The notes under the pieces were generated by a model. It worked only from the letters and a program-made list of their open reading frames with translations. It did no database searches and was not told the DNA's origin. The position numbers and the translations under genes were made by a program. Shown here in pieces: positions 24,482 through 31,703 of a DNA stretch of 64,000 bases (position 1 is the stretch's first letter; every line of letters begins with the position of its first letter). The DNA is from JAVBME01 sp031552765 (lineage in GTDB: Bacteria > Bacillota > Negativicutes > Acidaminococcales > JAISLQ01): assembly GCA_031552765.1 (NCBI GenBank), contig JAVBME010000019.1:1-64000 (forward strand), written 5' to 3'.

Positions 24482-25848
24482 GTAAGAGAATTGTTTCCCG
24501 GCCCCGGCTGATGATAGCCGCCGCCGCGAGCGGCTCGGGCAAAACTACGCTGACTTGCGCGCTGCTGCGGGCGCTGTCGCGGCGCGGCTTGCAACCGGCA
24601 GCTTTCAAGTGCGGCCCGGACTATATAGATCCGCTGTTTCATGAAAAGGCGCTGGGCGTGAAGTCGCGTAACCTTGACTTGTATATGTGTGGCGAAACCG
24701 CGATAAAACATCTTTTTGCCGAAAACTCGCGGGGAGCCGACCTGTCTGTGCTGGAAGGCGTCATGGGCCTGTACGACGGCCTGGCTATGGGCGGCGACTG
24801 TTCTTCCAACCACCTGTCGCTGGTCACGGGCACGCCGGTGGTGCTGGCGGTGGACGCCAAGGGCATGGGACTGTCTTTGGCCGCGCAGGTCGCAGGTTTT
24901 TTGCGTTTCCGCCCCAATAATATAAAAGGCGTGCTGCTAAACCGGGTGAGCGCCGCCATGTACCCAATGTACAAAGCTATGCTGGAAAAAGAGCTGGCGG
25001 TCAAGGTGTACGGCTATCTGCCGCCGGTGGAAGACGCGTCTTTTGCCAGCAGGCACCTGGGGCTGGTAACGGCTGAGGAGGTAGCGGATATCCAGCGCCG
25101 TCTGGATGCGCTGGCTGACGCCTGCGCAAGGACTGTAGACCTCGACGGGCTGCTGGCACTAGGCAAAGAGCACGCTGCTTTTGAATATGACGAGATAGAA
25201 CTGCCGCGCCCGGTGGGGCCGGTGAGTATAGGTGTGGCGCGGGACAAGGCTTTTTGCTTTTATTACGAAGACAACCTGGCGCTGTTGGAAAAGCTAGGCG
25301 CCAGCCTGGTATACTTTTCGCCGCTGGCCGACAGTAGCCTGCCGGAAGGGATAGACGGCCTGATCCTGGGTGGGGGCTATCCGGAAGAACATGCCGGAGT
25401 TTTAAGCGGCAATGCCTCGATGCTCGATAGTGTGCGGCAAGCTGTAGTAGGCGGCCTGCCGACCATTGCCGAATGCGGCGGCTTTATGTACCTGTGCCGC
25501 TCGCTGGCGGACAGGGCGGGGCAGTGTTACCGGATGACCGGCGTTATAGACGCCGACTGTACTATGGGCGACAGGTTGGCCAATTTCGGTTATATAGGAT
25601 TGACTGCGCGGATGGACAATCTCTTGTGCGCGGCCGGCTCCAGCATAAACGGGCATGAGTTTCATTACAGCGCCAGCAGCGACGCCGGAGCGTGCTTTAC
25701 CGCCCGCAAGGCCAGCGGCAAAGAGTGGCCGGCCATACACGCGACGGCTACTATGCTTGCCGGCTACCCGCACCTGCATTTTTGGGGCAACAGGGAATTT
25801 GCGCGTGCTTTTGTGGAAAAATGCCGGGAGAGGATGAGCGGCGGATGA
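24478..25848 (+). CDS. cbiA: Cobyrinate a,c-diamide synthase CbiA
   Basis: 456 residues. It amidates the a and c side chains of cobyrinate with glutamine and ATP. The N-terminal ATPase domain has the P-loop ASGSGKTTLTCALLRAL and FKCGPDYIDPLFH. The C-terminal class I glutamine amidotransferase domain contains LILGGGYPEEHA, the nucleophile cysteine in TIAECGGFMYL, and GHEFHYS with the catalytic histidine. It starts in an ATGA overlap with cbiET and ends in an ATGA overlap with cobO. Full length. Confidence 0.95.
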   Translation: MSKRIVSRPRLMIAAAASGSGKTTLTCALLRALSRRGLQPAAFKCGPDYIDPLFHEKALGVKSRNLDLYMCGETAIKHLFAENSRGADLSVLEGVMGLYDGLAMGGDCSSNHLSLVTGTPVVLAVDAKGMGLSLAAQVAGFLRFRPNNIKGVLLNRVSAAMYPMYKAMLEKELAVKVYGYLPPVEDASFASRHLGLVTAEEVADIQRRLDALADACARTVDLDGLLALGKEHAAFEYDEIELPRPVGPVSIGVARDKAFCFYYEDNLALLEKLGASLVYFSPLADSSLPEGIDGLILGGGYPEEHAGVLSGNASMLDSVRQAVVGGLPTIAECGGFMYLCRSLADRAGQCYRMTGVIDADCTMGDRLANFGYIGLTARMDNLLCAAGSSINGHEFHYSASSDAGACFTARKASGKEWPAIHATATMLAGYPHLHFWGNREFARAFVEKCRERMSGG

Positions 25849-26372
25849 CAGATAAGCAGCCGGGGCTTTTGCATGTATACTGCGGTGATGGCAAAGGCAA
25901 GACCACCGCGTCTATGGGTCTGCTGCTGCGAGCCCTGGGCAATGGGTATAAAGCGGTAGTGGTGCAGTTTTTAAAAGACGGCTCGAGCGGTGAAATGAAG
26001 ATGCTGCGCGCTCTGCCGGACGTAGAGGTATTTACCGCCGGGTTTGGCGCTTTCGGTATGACAGAGAAGGAAAAAGGAGTGTGCCGGGAAGAGTATGCGG
26101 AGAATTTCCGCCAGGCGGTGGCAATATGCGAGAAGGACTCTCGCAGCCTGCTCGTCCTCGACGAAGCGGCCGGGGCGATACGGCGGGGCCTGTTTGACGA
26201 AGAGCTACTGCTGGACTGGCTGAAAAACCGCCCGCCCGGGGTAGAGGTGGTAATAACCGGGCGCCGGCCTTCAGAACGCCTTCTCGAGCTGGCGGACTAT
26301 GTTTCCAGGATAGAAAAAATAAAACACCCCTATGACAAGGGGATACCAGCCAGGCTTGGCGTGGAAAAATAG
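25845..26372 (+). CDS. cobO: Cob(I)yrinic acid a,c-diamide adenosyltransferase CobO
   Basis: 175 residues of the BtuR/CobO/CobP type. It adenosylates the corrinoid cobalt using ATP. The P-loop GDGKGKTTASMGLLLRALG is followed by VVVQFLKDGSSGE, LLVLDEAAGAI and the C-terminal VVITGRRPSERLLELADYVSRI, all diagnostic. The frame is open far upstream, but ATG 25845 follows GGGAGAGGA and overlaps the cbiA stop (ATGA), so the longer forms are rejected. Placement between cbiA and cbiC agrees with its action on the a,c-diamide. Confidence 0.94.
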   Translation: MTDKQPGLLHVYCGDGKGKTTASMGLLLRALGNGYKAVVVQFLKDGSSGEMKMLRALPDVEVFTAGFGAFGMTEKEKGVCREEYAENFRQAVAICEKDSRSLLVLDEAAGAIRRGLFDEELLLDWLKNRPPGVEVVITGRRPSERLLELADYVSRIEKIKHPYDKGIPARLGVEK

Positions 26373-26384
26373 GAGGGATGAGCT

Positions 26385-26996
26385 ATGGAAAAACTGCTGC
26401 CCCAGGAAATAGAGGCAAAAAGCTTTGCTATAATAGACGGTCTGCTGGGCGAAAAGCGCCTGGAGCCAGGGCATGAACACATTATCAAAAGGTGCATACA
26501 CACTTCGGCGGATTTTGACTATGCCGACAACCTGTGTTTTAGCCAGAGTGCGGTGGAGGCTATAGCCGGGGCTTTTAAAAATGGCAGCGTGCTGGTGACC
26601 GATACCAAGATGGCGGCCGCCGGAGTCAACAAAAAAGCGCTGGAAAAGTGTGGTATAGAGCTATACTGCTTTATTGCCGACGCTGATGTAGCGGACAGGG
26701 CGCAGCGAGAAGGCATGACCAGGGCGGCGGCGGCCGTGGACAAAGCCGTGAAGCTGGGAAAACCGGCGGTGTTTGCCGTAGGCAACGCGCCGACCGCGCT
26801 GCTGCGGCTTCATGAACACATAGCCGAGGGGTTCAAACCCCAAGGGATAATCGGCGTGCCGGTGGGCTTTGTCAATGTAGTGGAGTCAAAAGAAATGATC
26901 ATGTCGCTCGATGTGCCGTATATAGTGGCTAAAGGCCGAAAAGGCGGCAGTAATATCGCGGCGGCTATTTGTAACGCTATTTTGTACAGTATTTAG
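26385..26996 (+). CDS. cbiC: Cobalt-precorrin-8 methylmutase CbiC
   Basis: 203 residues. It moves the C11 methyl group to C12, giving cobyrinate. Family motifs are EIEAKSFAIID near the N-terminus, VLVTDTKMAAAGVN, IFAVGNAPTALLRL-like AVFAVGNAPTALLRL, and IGVPVGFVNVVESKE. The catalytic histidine lies in IIKRCIHTSADFDY. Ribosome site AGGAGGGATGAGC. It is the last gene of the string and is followed by a strong bidirectional terminator (27015-27047). cbiL, cbiP, cbiB and the lower-ligand genes are not in the window. Confidence 0.94.
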   Translation: MEKLLPQEIEAKSFAIIDGLLGEKRLEPGHEHIIKRCIHTSADFDYADNLCFSQSAVEAIAGAFKNGSVLVTDTKMAAAGVNKKALEKCGIELYCFIADADVADRAQREGMTRAAAAVDKAVKLGKPAVFAVGNAPTALLRLHEHIAEGFKPQGIIGVPVGFVNVVESKEMIMSLDVPYIVAKGRKGGSNIAAAICNAILYSI

Positions 26997-27014
26997 GTTT
27001 GACGGCATAAATAG

Positions 27015-27047
27015 AAAAACCTCGAGGGAAACTCCCTCGAGGTTTTT
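27015..27047. terminator. Bidirectional terminator between cbiC and the metallo-hydrolase
   Basis: AAAAACCTCGAGGGA and TCCCTCGAGGTTTTT form a near-perfect stem with a 3-base loop. A- and T-runs on the two sides allow use from both convergent genes. It marks the end of the cobalt/corrinoid operon. Confidence 0.93.
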
Positions 27048-27057
27048 AAAGTGTGTT

Positions 27058-28155
27058 TTACTGTACATCTTTCCACCACTGGGTAAATGTCTGTTGGCGG
27101 CCGTCGAGATATACCGGCTGGCCGATGAGCGGCGTTGCAATGTGGTGTTTGTCCAGACCGGCGGCGCTGGCGCGCTCGAAGGGCTCGTCCCAGGGGTGGT
27201 TGGCGATAGAAAATTTGCCTATATGAGCGGGTAGGAAAAGTTTGGTATTTAAATCCTCGGCGGCCTGGGCCGCCTGTTCGGGGTTCATGTGTATGTACGG
27301 CCAGTTTTTATCGTATTGGCCGCTGTCCAAAGTGGCAAAATCAAAACCGCCGAATTTTTGTCCGATATCGGCAAAGTGCGGGCCGTAGCCGCTGTCGCCG
27401 CTGAAAAAAAGTTTTCGCTGAGGCGTTAATAGGGCAAAGCCGCACCAGAGCGTTCTGTCGCGCAGGATCAAGCGGCCGGAAAAATGCCTGGCCGGCAGTG
27501 CGTGGATGGTAAGGCCGTCAACGGGAAGGCTGCCGAACCAGTCCAGTTCGTCAATTATGGCGCTGTCAAAACCCCACTGGCGAAAATAGCCGCCGACTCC
27601 GAGCGGGCAGACGATGCGCTTGATTTTGCCTTGGAGCGCGGTGACGGTAGGGTAGTCAAGATGGTCCCAGTGGTCGTGGGTTAAGAGCAGGTAATCAATG
27701 TCCGGCATATCGGCTGGCGTATAGATATTGCTGCCCGGAAAGGCTTTGTTCATAAAGTCAAGCGGCGCCGCCGAGGGGCTGAGCACCGGGTCAATAAGAA
27801 TGCGCCGGCCGTTTAACTGGACAAAATAGGAAGAATGGCCAAGCCAGATGACGATATCTTCGTTTTTATCGAGGGCGGCCAAGTCTGTTTTGACAGCGGG
27901 AATAGGCCCGGTAGGAGAAAGGCCTGTCCTATCCTTGCTGAGAAAACCTAGAGTTGCTTCGAGCAGCGAGCTGTTTTCGGCAAATTGGGGCGTGTGGATG
28001 ATGTTGCGGAATTTGCCGTCCGCATAATGGGGCGATTTTTCAATAGCCTCGAGGTGCGTTCCGGTCGGCAGCGAACCAAATTTGGGCTGCTTTACATAAA
28101 GGCCGGCGCCGGCCGCAACCAGGGCGAGGGCCAGCAGGTAGTGTTTTTTCGACAT
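27058..28155 (-). CDS. Membrane-anchored MBL-fold metallo-hydrolase (UlaG/NAPE-PLD-like)
   Basis: 365 residues. A hydrophobic N-terminus (YLLALALVAAGAGLYV) acts as signal or anchor, followed by a metallo-beta-lactamase domain: WLGHSSYFVQLNGRRILIDPV, the HxHxDH motif LLLTHDHWDHL, ALPARHFSGR, LFFSGDSGYG and LFLPAHIGKF. The overall pattern matches UlaG-like and N-acyl-phosphatidylethanolamine phospholipase D-like hydrolases. The substrate cannot be told. ATG 28155 follows AAGGAG; a 12-codon longer form has no ribosome site. Transcribed alone on the minus strand, ending at the shared terminator. Confidence 0.88.
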   Translation of the reverse strand: MSKKHYLLALALVAAGAGLYVKQPKFGSLPTGTHLEAIEKSPHYADGKFRNIIHTPQFAENSSLLEATLGFLSKDRTGLSPTGPIPAVKTDLAALDKNEDIVIWLGHSSYFVQLNGRRILIDPVLSPSAAPLDFMNKAFPGSNIYTPADMPDIDYLLLTHDHWDHLDYPTVTALQGKIKRIVCPLGVGGYFRQWGFDSAIIDELDWFGSLPVDGLTIHALPARHFSGRLILRDRTLWCGFALLTPQRKLFFSGDSGYGPHFADIGQKFGGFDFATLDSGQYDKNWPYIHMNPEQAAQAAEDLNTKLFLPAHIGKFSIANHPWDEPFERASAAGLDKHHIATPLIGQPVYLDGRQQTFTQWWKDVQ

Positions 28156-28298
28156 GTGTTTACTCCTTGGTGCCAAAGTGTATAAAAACAATGCATTGAT
28201 ATAATGATAACATAAAAGCGGATGATTCGTATTGCTGGTAATAAAAGGATATAATAGAAAGTAGCTGTAGGATTAGTATTTATCGGGGAGGTATGACG

Positions 28299-28631
28299 AT
28301 GAAAGTGGGCTTGATCCGTTGCCGGCAAACAGAAGATATGTGCGGCACAACTATCTGCCTTAAGGTTATGCGGGAGAAAAAAGCGGCTTTTGAGGGCGTG
28401 GAAGGGGAGGTCACTCTGGTAAATGTAAATACCTGCGGCGGTTGCCCGGGGAAAAAGGCGGTCACAAGAGCGGCTAGTATGGTAAAAAACGGCTGCGACA
28501 CTATCGCGCTGGCCACCTGTATAACACAAGGCTCGCCGGTCGACTTTCCCTGCCCGCATAAAGATATGATGCTGGCGGCTATCCAAAAAAGAGTGGGCGG
28601 GGATGTGAGGATACTTACGTATACGCATTGA
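28299..28631 (+). CDS. CGGC-domain protein (predicted metal binding)
   Basis: 110 residues. A compact protein with conserved cysteines: IRCRQTEDMCG near the N-terminus, the name-giving NTCGGCPGKK motif (about residues 46-55), ATCITQGSP and FPCPHKDMM. The CGGC family (DUF1847-like neighbours, PF08821) is predicted to bind metal or an Fe-S cluster; no function is established. ATG 28299 lies 7 bases after GGGGAGG; an in-frame ATG at 28293 is too close. A single gene with its own terminator downstream. Confidence 0.85.
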   Translation: MKVGLIRCRQTEDMCGTTICLKVMREKKAAFEGVEGEVTLVNVNTCGGCPGKKAVTRAASMVKNGCDTIALATCITQGSPVDFPCPHKDMMLAAIQKRVGGDVRILTYTH

Positions 28632-28653
28632 AACTTAAAAATTGCTAGTAAAG

Positions 28654-28690
28654 AAAACCTGCTTGCAAAATGTTGCTGCAAGCAGGTTTT
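28654..28690 (+). terminator. Intrinsic terminator after the CGGC gene
   Basis: AAAACCTGCTTGCA and TGCAAGCAGGTTTT form a 14-bp stem with a short loop. It could also stop transcription of the tRNA genes arriving on the minus strand. Confidence 0.85.
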
Positions 28691-28793
28691 AAAAATAAAA
28701 AACAACGTTATTTTAATAGCGTTGCTTTTTATTTTTTGTTTGGCATTTAATAAAACAAGCGACTTTCCAAAAGCTGGAAAGCCGCGTCATTTG

Positions 28794-28869
28794 TGGCAGG
28801 GGCAGCAGGACTTGAACCCGCAACCAACGGTTTTGGAGACCGCTACTCTACCAATTGAGCTATACCCCT
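28794..28869 (-). tRNA. tRNA-Trp (CCA)
   Basis: The minus strand reads AGGGGTATAGCTCAATTGGT..., with anticodon loop CTCCAAA, T-arm GGGTTCAAGTCC, and acceptor end CTGCCCCTG with encoded CCA. The cloverleaf is complete at 76 bases. First of three minus-strand tRNAs in this region. Confidence 0.96.
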
Positions 28870-28872
28870 GTA

Positions 28873-28947
28873 TGGAGCGGAAAACGAGATTCGAACTCGC
28901 GACCCTCGCCTTGGCAAGGCGATGCTCTACCACTGAGCTATTTCCGC
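28873..28947 (-). tRNA. tRNA-Gly (GCC)
   Basis: The minus strand reads GCGGAAATAGCTCAGTGGT..., anticodon loop TTGCCAA, T-arm GAGTTCGAATCTC, ending TTTTCCGCT with encoded CCA. Three bases separate it from tRNA-Trp, so both are probably cut from one transcript. Confidence 0.96.
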
Positions 28948-28950
28948 ACT

Positions 28951-29075
28951 ATCTGCGGGCGATAAGGCGCCCTATACGGCGTTGCTCGCGCTTTTTTTGC
29001 TTGACGTACCTTTTAGTACTCCTTCGCTGCAAAAATCACTCGCGCCACCGTCTTTGACACCTTCTTGCCCGCATC
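28951..29075. repeat. Intergenic element with inverted ends between tRNA genes
   Basis: A 125-base block between tRNA-Gly and tRNA-Asp is bounded by CTGCGGGC at the left and GCCCGCAT at the right, which are inverted copies. It is GC-richer than the AT-rich DNA immediately behind it. The interior contains GTACCTTTTAGTACT-like small palindromic pieces and GCGCG-rich segments. It codes for nothing convincing. It resembles a short non-autonomous (MITE-like) or dispersed intergenic repeat, which is a recollection of similar Firmicute repeats and not a search result. Confidence 0.5.
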
Positions 29076-29163
29076 TTTTTGTAGACTTACATTAAGATGT
29101 TAGCTAATTAGGCATCTTTCTGCAAATTTTGTTTTAGGCACAAATTAGAACTTTGTGTTATAC

Positions 29164-29240
29164 TGGCGACCCGGATGGGACTCGAACCCACGACCTCCGC
29201 CGTGACAGGGCGGCATTCTAACCAACTAAACTACCGGGCC
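29164..29240 (-). tRNA. tRNA-Asp (GUC)
   Basis: The minus strand reads GGCCCGGTAGTTTAGTTGGTT..., anticodon loop CTGTCAC, T-arm GGGTTCGAGTCCC, acceptor end with discriminator G and encoded CCA. 77 bases. The first acceptor pairs include a G-U wobble but the cloverleaf is complete. Confidence 0.95.
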
Positions 29241-29388
29241 GCGTAGGTTGTGGGCTATTAGCCCGTCCAGATTAAAATTTTAGCATAGGAATAAAGTTTT
29301 TACAAGTGTTTTTTGTTTTTGGCTTGTTAAAGAGGATTTGACGCTTGTTTGTCGTATATATCTTACATGTTATTTGTAGGAGGACAAG

Positions 29389-30009
29389 ATGCCGAGTAAG
29401 GAGATATGGCTGGAGGGAGAGCGGTTTTTGCGGGCGGCTGATGCGCGCCTGGTACCGCTTTTTGATAGATATGGTCCTTGTACGCTGGAGCCGGTTTCGC
29501 CGGAGGAGTATTTTTCCACTCTGGTGCGCGGGATACTTTCTCAGCAGGTAGCGCCTGCTGTAGGGACGGAGTTTTACCGCTCGTTTACCGCTTGCTTTGG
29601 CGAGGCGCCTGCCCCGGCGGCGCTGGCGGAGGTTCAGGCGGCGCAGCTGGCGGCTTGCGGTTTTTCCCTGCAAAAGGCGGAGTATATAAAAGACCTGGCC
29701 GCGGCGGTGGCGGCAGGGAAAGTGGATTTTGGCAGCTTCGCCGCTATGGCGGATGGAGCTATCGTCAAGCAGCTTACGGAGGTAAAAGGCGTTGGCCGTT
29801 GGACGGCGGAGATATTCCTCATTTTGGCGCTTGGCCGGCCGGATGTGCTGCCGGCGGAGGATTTTGGGCTGAAAAAGGCGATGAAGGAGTTTTTGCAGTT
29901 GCCGGCGCTGCCGCAAAAGCGCAGTGAGGTGGCGTCGCTGGCGGAGCAGTGGCAGCCCTGGCGCAGTCTGGCTACCTGGTATTTTTGGCAGTATTTTGCC
30001 GGTTTATAG
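29389..30009 (+). CDS. HhH-GPD DNA glycosylase (AlkA-like 3-methyladenine DNA glycosylase II)
   Basis: 206 residues. It removes damaged bases, probably alkylated purines. The helix-hairpin-helix LTEVKGVGRWTAEIFL (about 127-142) is followed by the catalytic-aspartate segment LPAEDFGLKKAM. ILSQQVAPAVGTEFYRSF is the conserved helix of the AlkA/MPG2 group. It lacks the N-terminal AlkA domain (about 100 residues) of the E. coli enzyme and the Fe-S cluster of Nth/MutY. ATG 29389 follows GTAGGAGGACAAG. The next gene starts 29 bases downstream. Confidence 0.9.
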   Translation: MPSKEIWLEGERFLRAADARLVPLFDRYGPCTLEPVSPEEYFSTLVRGILSQQVAPAVGTEFYRSFTACFGEAPAPAALAEVQAAQLAACGFSLQKAEYIKDLAAAVAAGKVDFGSFAAMADGAIVKQLTEVKGVGRWTAEIFLILALGRPDVLPAEDFGLKKAMKEFLQLPALPQKRSEVASLAEQWQPWRSLATWYFWQYFAGL

Positions 30010-30038
30010 ATAGCTACTTATTTTGGAGGGGAGCCAAT

Positions 30039-30566
30039 ATGGTAGTTGAAAGTAAAAAGACGCCGGAGTTTAAATATATGCCGGATCCTCTGGCGGCCGG
30101 GGTCTTTAAGCGCGGCAAGAAGGTGGAGTGCGACTGTTGCGGTAAAAAGACCGGCGTGTATTATGATGGCGGCGTGTATTGCGAGGAAGAGGTGCTTTAC
30201 CTGTGTCCGTATTGCATAGAGAGCGGTTTGGCGGCGGAAGAGTTTGACGCCGAGTTCCAGCAGGATACCTGCAATGACAAAGGGGTGCCCGTGGAAAACC
30301 GCGAGGAACTGATGCGCCGTACTCCCGGGTATGATAGCTGGCAGGGGAGCAATTGGCCGGCGCATTGCCGCGATTATTGCGCGTTCATCGCTTATGTCGG
30401 CTGGGCCGAACTGGAGGCGCTGGGAATAGCCGCTACTGTGGAGAATGTGAGCGATATGGATATTGAGCATTTACGCGCTCATATGGAGAATAAGGGCCAT
30501 TTGCAGGGGTATTTGTTTCGGTGTTTGCAGTGCGGGAAATATTGCCTGCAGGCGGATTGTGATTAG
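30039..30566 (+). CDS. CbrC family protein (UPF0167)
   Basis: 175 residues with several CxxC pairs: VECDCCGKKTGVYY, LYLCPYCIESG, and FRCLQCGKYCLQADCD at the end, with HCRDYCAFIAYVGW in the middle. FKYMPDPLAAGVF near the start is typical of the CbrC family, a zinc-ribbon-like group whose E. coli member affects colicin tolerance; the molecular function is unknown. The frame is open upstream, but ATG 30039 with TTTGGAGGGGAG is the clear start. Likely cotranscribed with the glycosylase. Confidence 0.82.
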   Translation: MVVESKKTPEFKYMPDPLAAGVFKRGKKVECDCCGKKTGVYYDGGVYCEEEVLYLCPYCIESGLAAEEFDAEFQQDTCNDKGVPVENREELMRRTPGYDSWQGSNWPAHCRDYCAFIAYVGWAELEALGIAATVENVSDMDIEHLRAHMENKGHLQGYLFRCLQCGKYCLQADCD

Positions 30567-30781
30567 CAGGTGAGTACCAGTGTACCGGCCGTTATCAAAA
30601 GGGCGCCAAGGGCGGTTTTGACGGTGAACGGCTCGTTTAATACCAGCCAGGCCAGTATGACGATTACCACGGTGCGGATGGCTGTGGCGAGGCTGGATGA
30701 GACATTTTCGATGCCGATCTTGGCCAGGACGGAGGTAAGGGCGGCAAAGACGGCCGAGAGCATAGCGTATACTATCCACAT
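30563..30781 (-). pseudogene. Small EamA/DMT-type transporter with internal deletion
   Basis: 72 residues: the first half MWIVYAMLSAVFAALTSVLAKIG...ATAIRTVVIVILAW is fused directly to LNEPFTVKTALGALLITAGTLVL. These are the beginning and end of the small (about 140-residue) single-domain EamA proteins. The middle part, two to three helices, is missing without loss of frame. The product would have only two helices, so I regard it as a decayed gene, although a tiny membrane protein cannot be excluded. Its 3' end touches the end of the CbrC gene. Confidence 0.7.
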
Positions 30782-30892
30782 GGCGAAGTCTCCTTGTAAA
30801 TATATTTCTTTTATATTGTAATAAAATCCCTGCTTCCGGCAGGTTTTTTATTTATTTGTATATTTGTGTCGATGTTATTGTTTTTTTAGGAA

Positions 30893-30915
30893 GATAATGA
30901 TAGTTAGCGCATTAT
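30893..30915. promoter_or_regulatory. Candidate Fur-box-like site upstream of the encapsulin operon
   Basis: GATAATGATAGTTAGCGCATTAT: the first ten bases match the Fur consensus GATAATGATA exactly, and the right side keeps an ATTAT half. It lies about 170 bases before the first gene of the encapsulin operon. Iron control would suit an iron-storage compartment. The second half-site is poor and no clear promoter hexamers were found. The rest of 30782-31088 holds nothing else recognisable. Confidence 0.4.
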
Positions 30916-31088
30916 TTGTGCGAATTAATAGATTTTAACTTATTTATGGGCGTAATTTTATCAGAAAACGGAGTATACTAAATGCATTATTAGAGTTATA
31001 ATTAAACTATAAGTACCAAAAACTGCTTTTGTTTTACTGTCAAGAAGGTAAAGGAGCAGTACAGGTAGGCAATAAGGAGGAGTGTGTG

Positions 31089-31265
31089 ATGGCTGAAGAG
31101 AAAAAAGAAGTAAAGAAAGAGGCCGACTTGCCGCTTTTACACGAGGTCAATCTGATCAAACCGGCCAATGTCAAAGAACAGGCTGTAAAGGTAGACAGTA
31201 AAGAGGAAAAACATCAGGACGACGATATTATTTGCTCGGCCGATTTTAGCGACGGCTGCAAATAA
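31089..31265 (+). CDS. 58-residue charged protein at the head of the encapsulin operon
   Basis: 58 residues, rich in Lys/Glu/Asp, with an N-terminal MAEEKKEVKKEADLP, a middle segment LLHEVNLIKPANVKEQAV, and a C-terminal acidic cluster DDDIICSADFSDGC. Its only two cysteines lie in that cluster. No signal peptide or membrane segment. A strong ribosome site AAGGAGGA precedes ATG 31089, so it is well translated. It ends 44 bases before the encapsulated ferritin gene. I do not recognise the family. Its place suggests an accessory or second cargo of the compartment, perhaps a metal- or redox-active peptide, but it lacks a clear C-terminal targeting peptide. Confidence 0.7.
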   Translation: MAEEKKEVKKEADLPLLHEVNLIKPANVKEQAVKVDSKEEKHQDDDIICSADFSDGCK

Positions 31266-31309
31266 AAAAGGAATAAAGCTTTGCACCAACCAATAAAGGA
31301 GGACACGTA

Positions 31310-31669
31310 ATGAGCTATTATGAACCCTATTCAGAGCTTTCCACTAAAGCGCGCGACATAGGCAAGGTCATCACCAGCCTGCGCGAAGAACTCGAGGCGA
31401 TCGATTATTACAACCAAAGGGCGGATGTGACCAGAGACGCTACTGTGGCGGCGCTGATGATACACAACCGCGACGAGGAGATCGAGCATGCCGCGATGCT
31501 GGTCGAGTGGCTGAGGAGAAATGTCCCGGAGTTTGACAAAGAACTTCGCCAGTACTTGTTTACCGAGGGCGACCTTATTTCCGTCGAGGCCGGCGCGACC
31601 GAAGGGGATGCAACGGAGCGCGCGGCCGATACGCCGGTGTCTTTGGGGATTGGTTCACTTAAGAAGTAA
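31310..31669 (+). CDS. Encapsulated ferritin-like protein (EncFtn cargo)
   Basis: 119 residues. A two-helix ferritin half with the ferroxidase residues in REELEAIDYYNQRADV (Glu) and NRDEEIEHAAMLVEWLRR (ExxH). EncFtn dimers assemble into an annular decamer and oxidise Fe2+ inside the shell. A low-complexity linker leads to the C-terminal encapsulin-targeting peptide PVSLGIGSLKK, which matches the common LxIGSLK-type signal that docks on the shell interior. Ribosome site AAAGGAGGACACG. The shell gene follows 34 bases later, so cargo and shell are cotranscribed. Confidence 0.93.
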   Translation: MSYYEPYSELSTKARDIGKVITSLREELEAIDYYNQRADVTRDATVAALMIHNRDEEIEHAAMLVEWLRRNVPEFDKELRQYLFTEGDLISVEAGATEGDATERAADTPVSLGIGSLKK

Positions 31670-31703
31670 TTGATAATGCAGTGGATAAAAAGGAGGATTT
31701 GAC

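Noticed and set aside
25692..25844. Longer form of cobO beginning inside cbiA
   Set aside because: The added residues are an alternative frame of the cbiA C-terminus. The ATGA overlap start at 25845 matches family length.
28722..29057. 111-residue frame over the tRNA-Trp and tRNA-Gly genes
   Set aside because: It is translation of the complement of tRNA genes and of the intergenic element.
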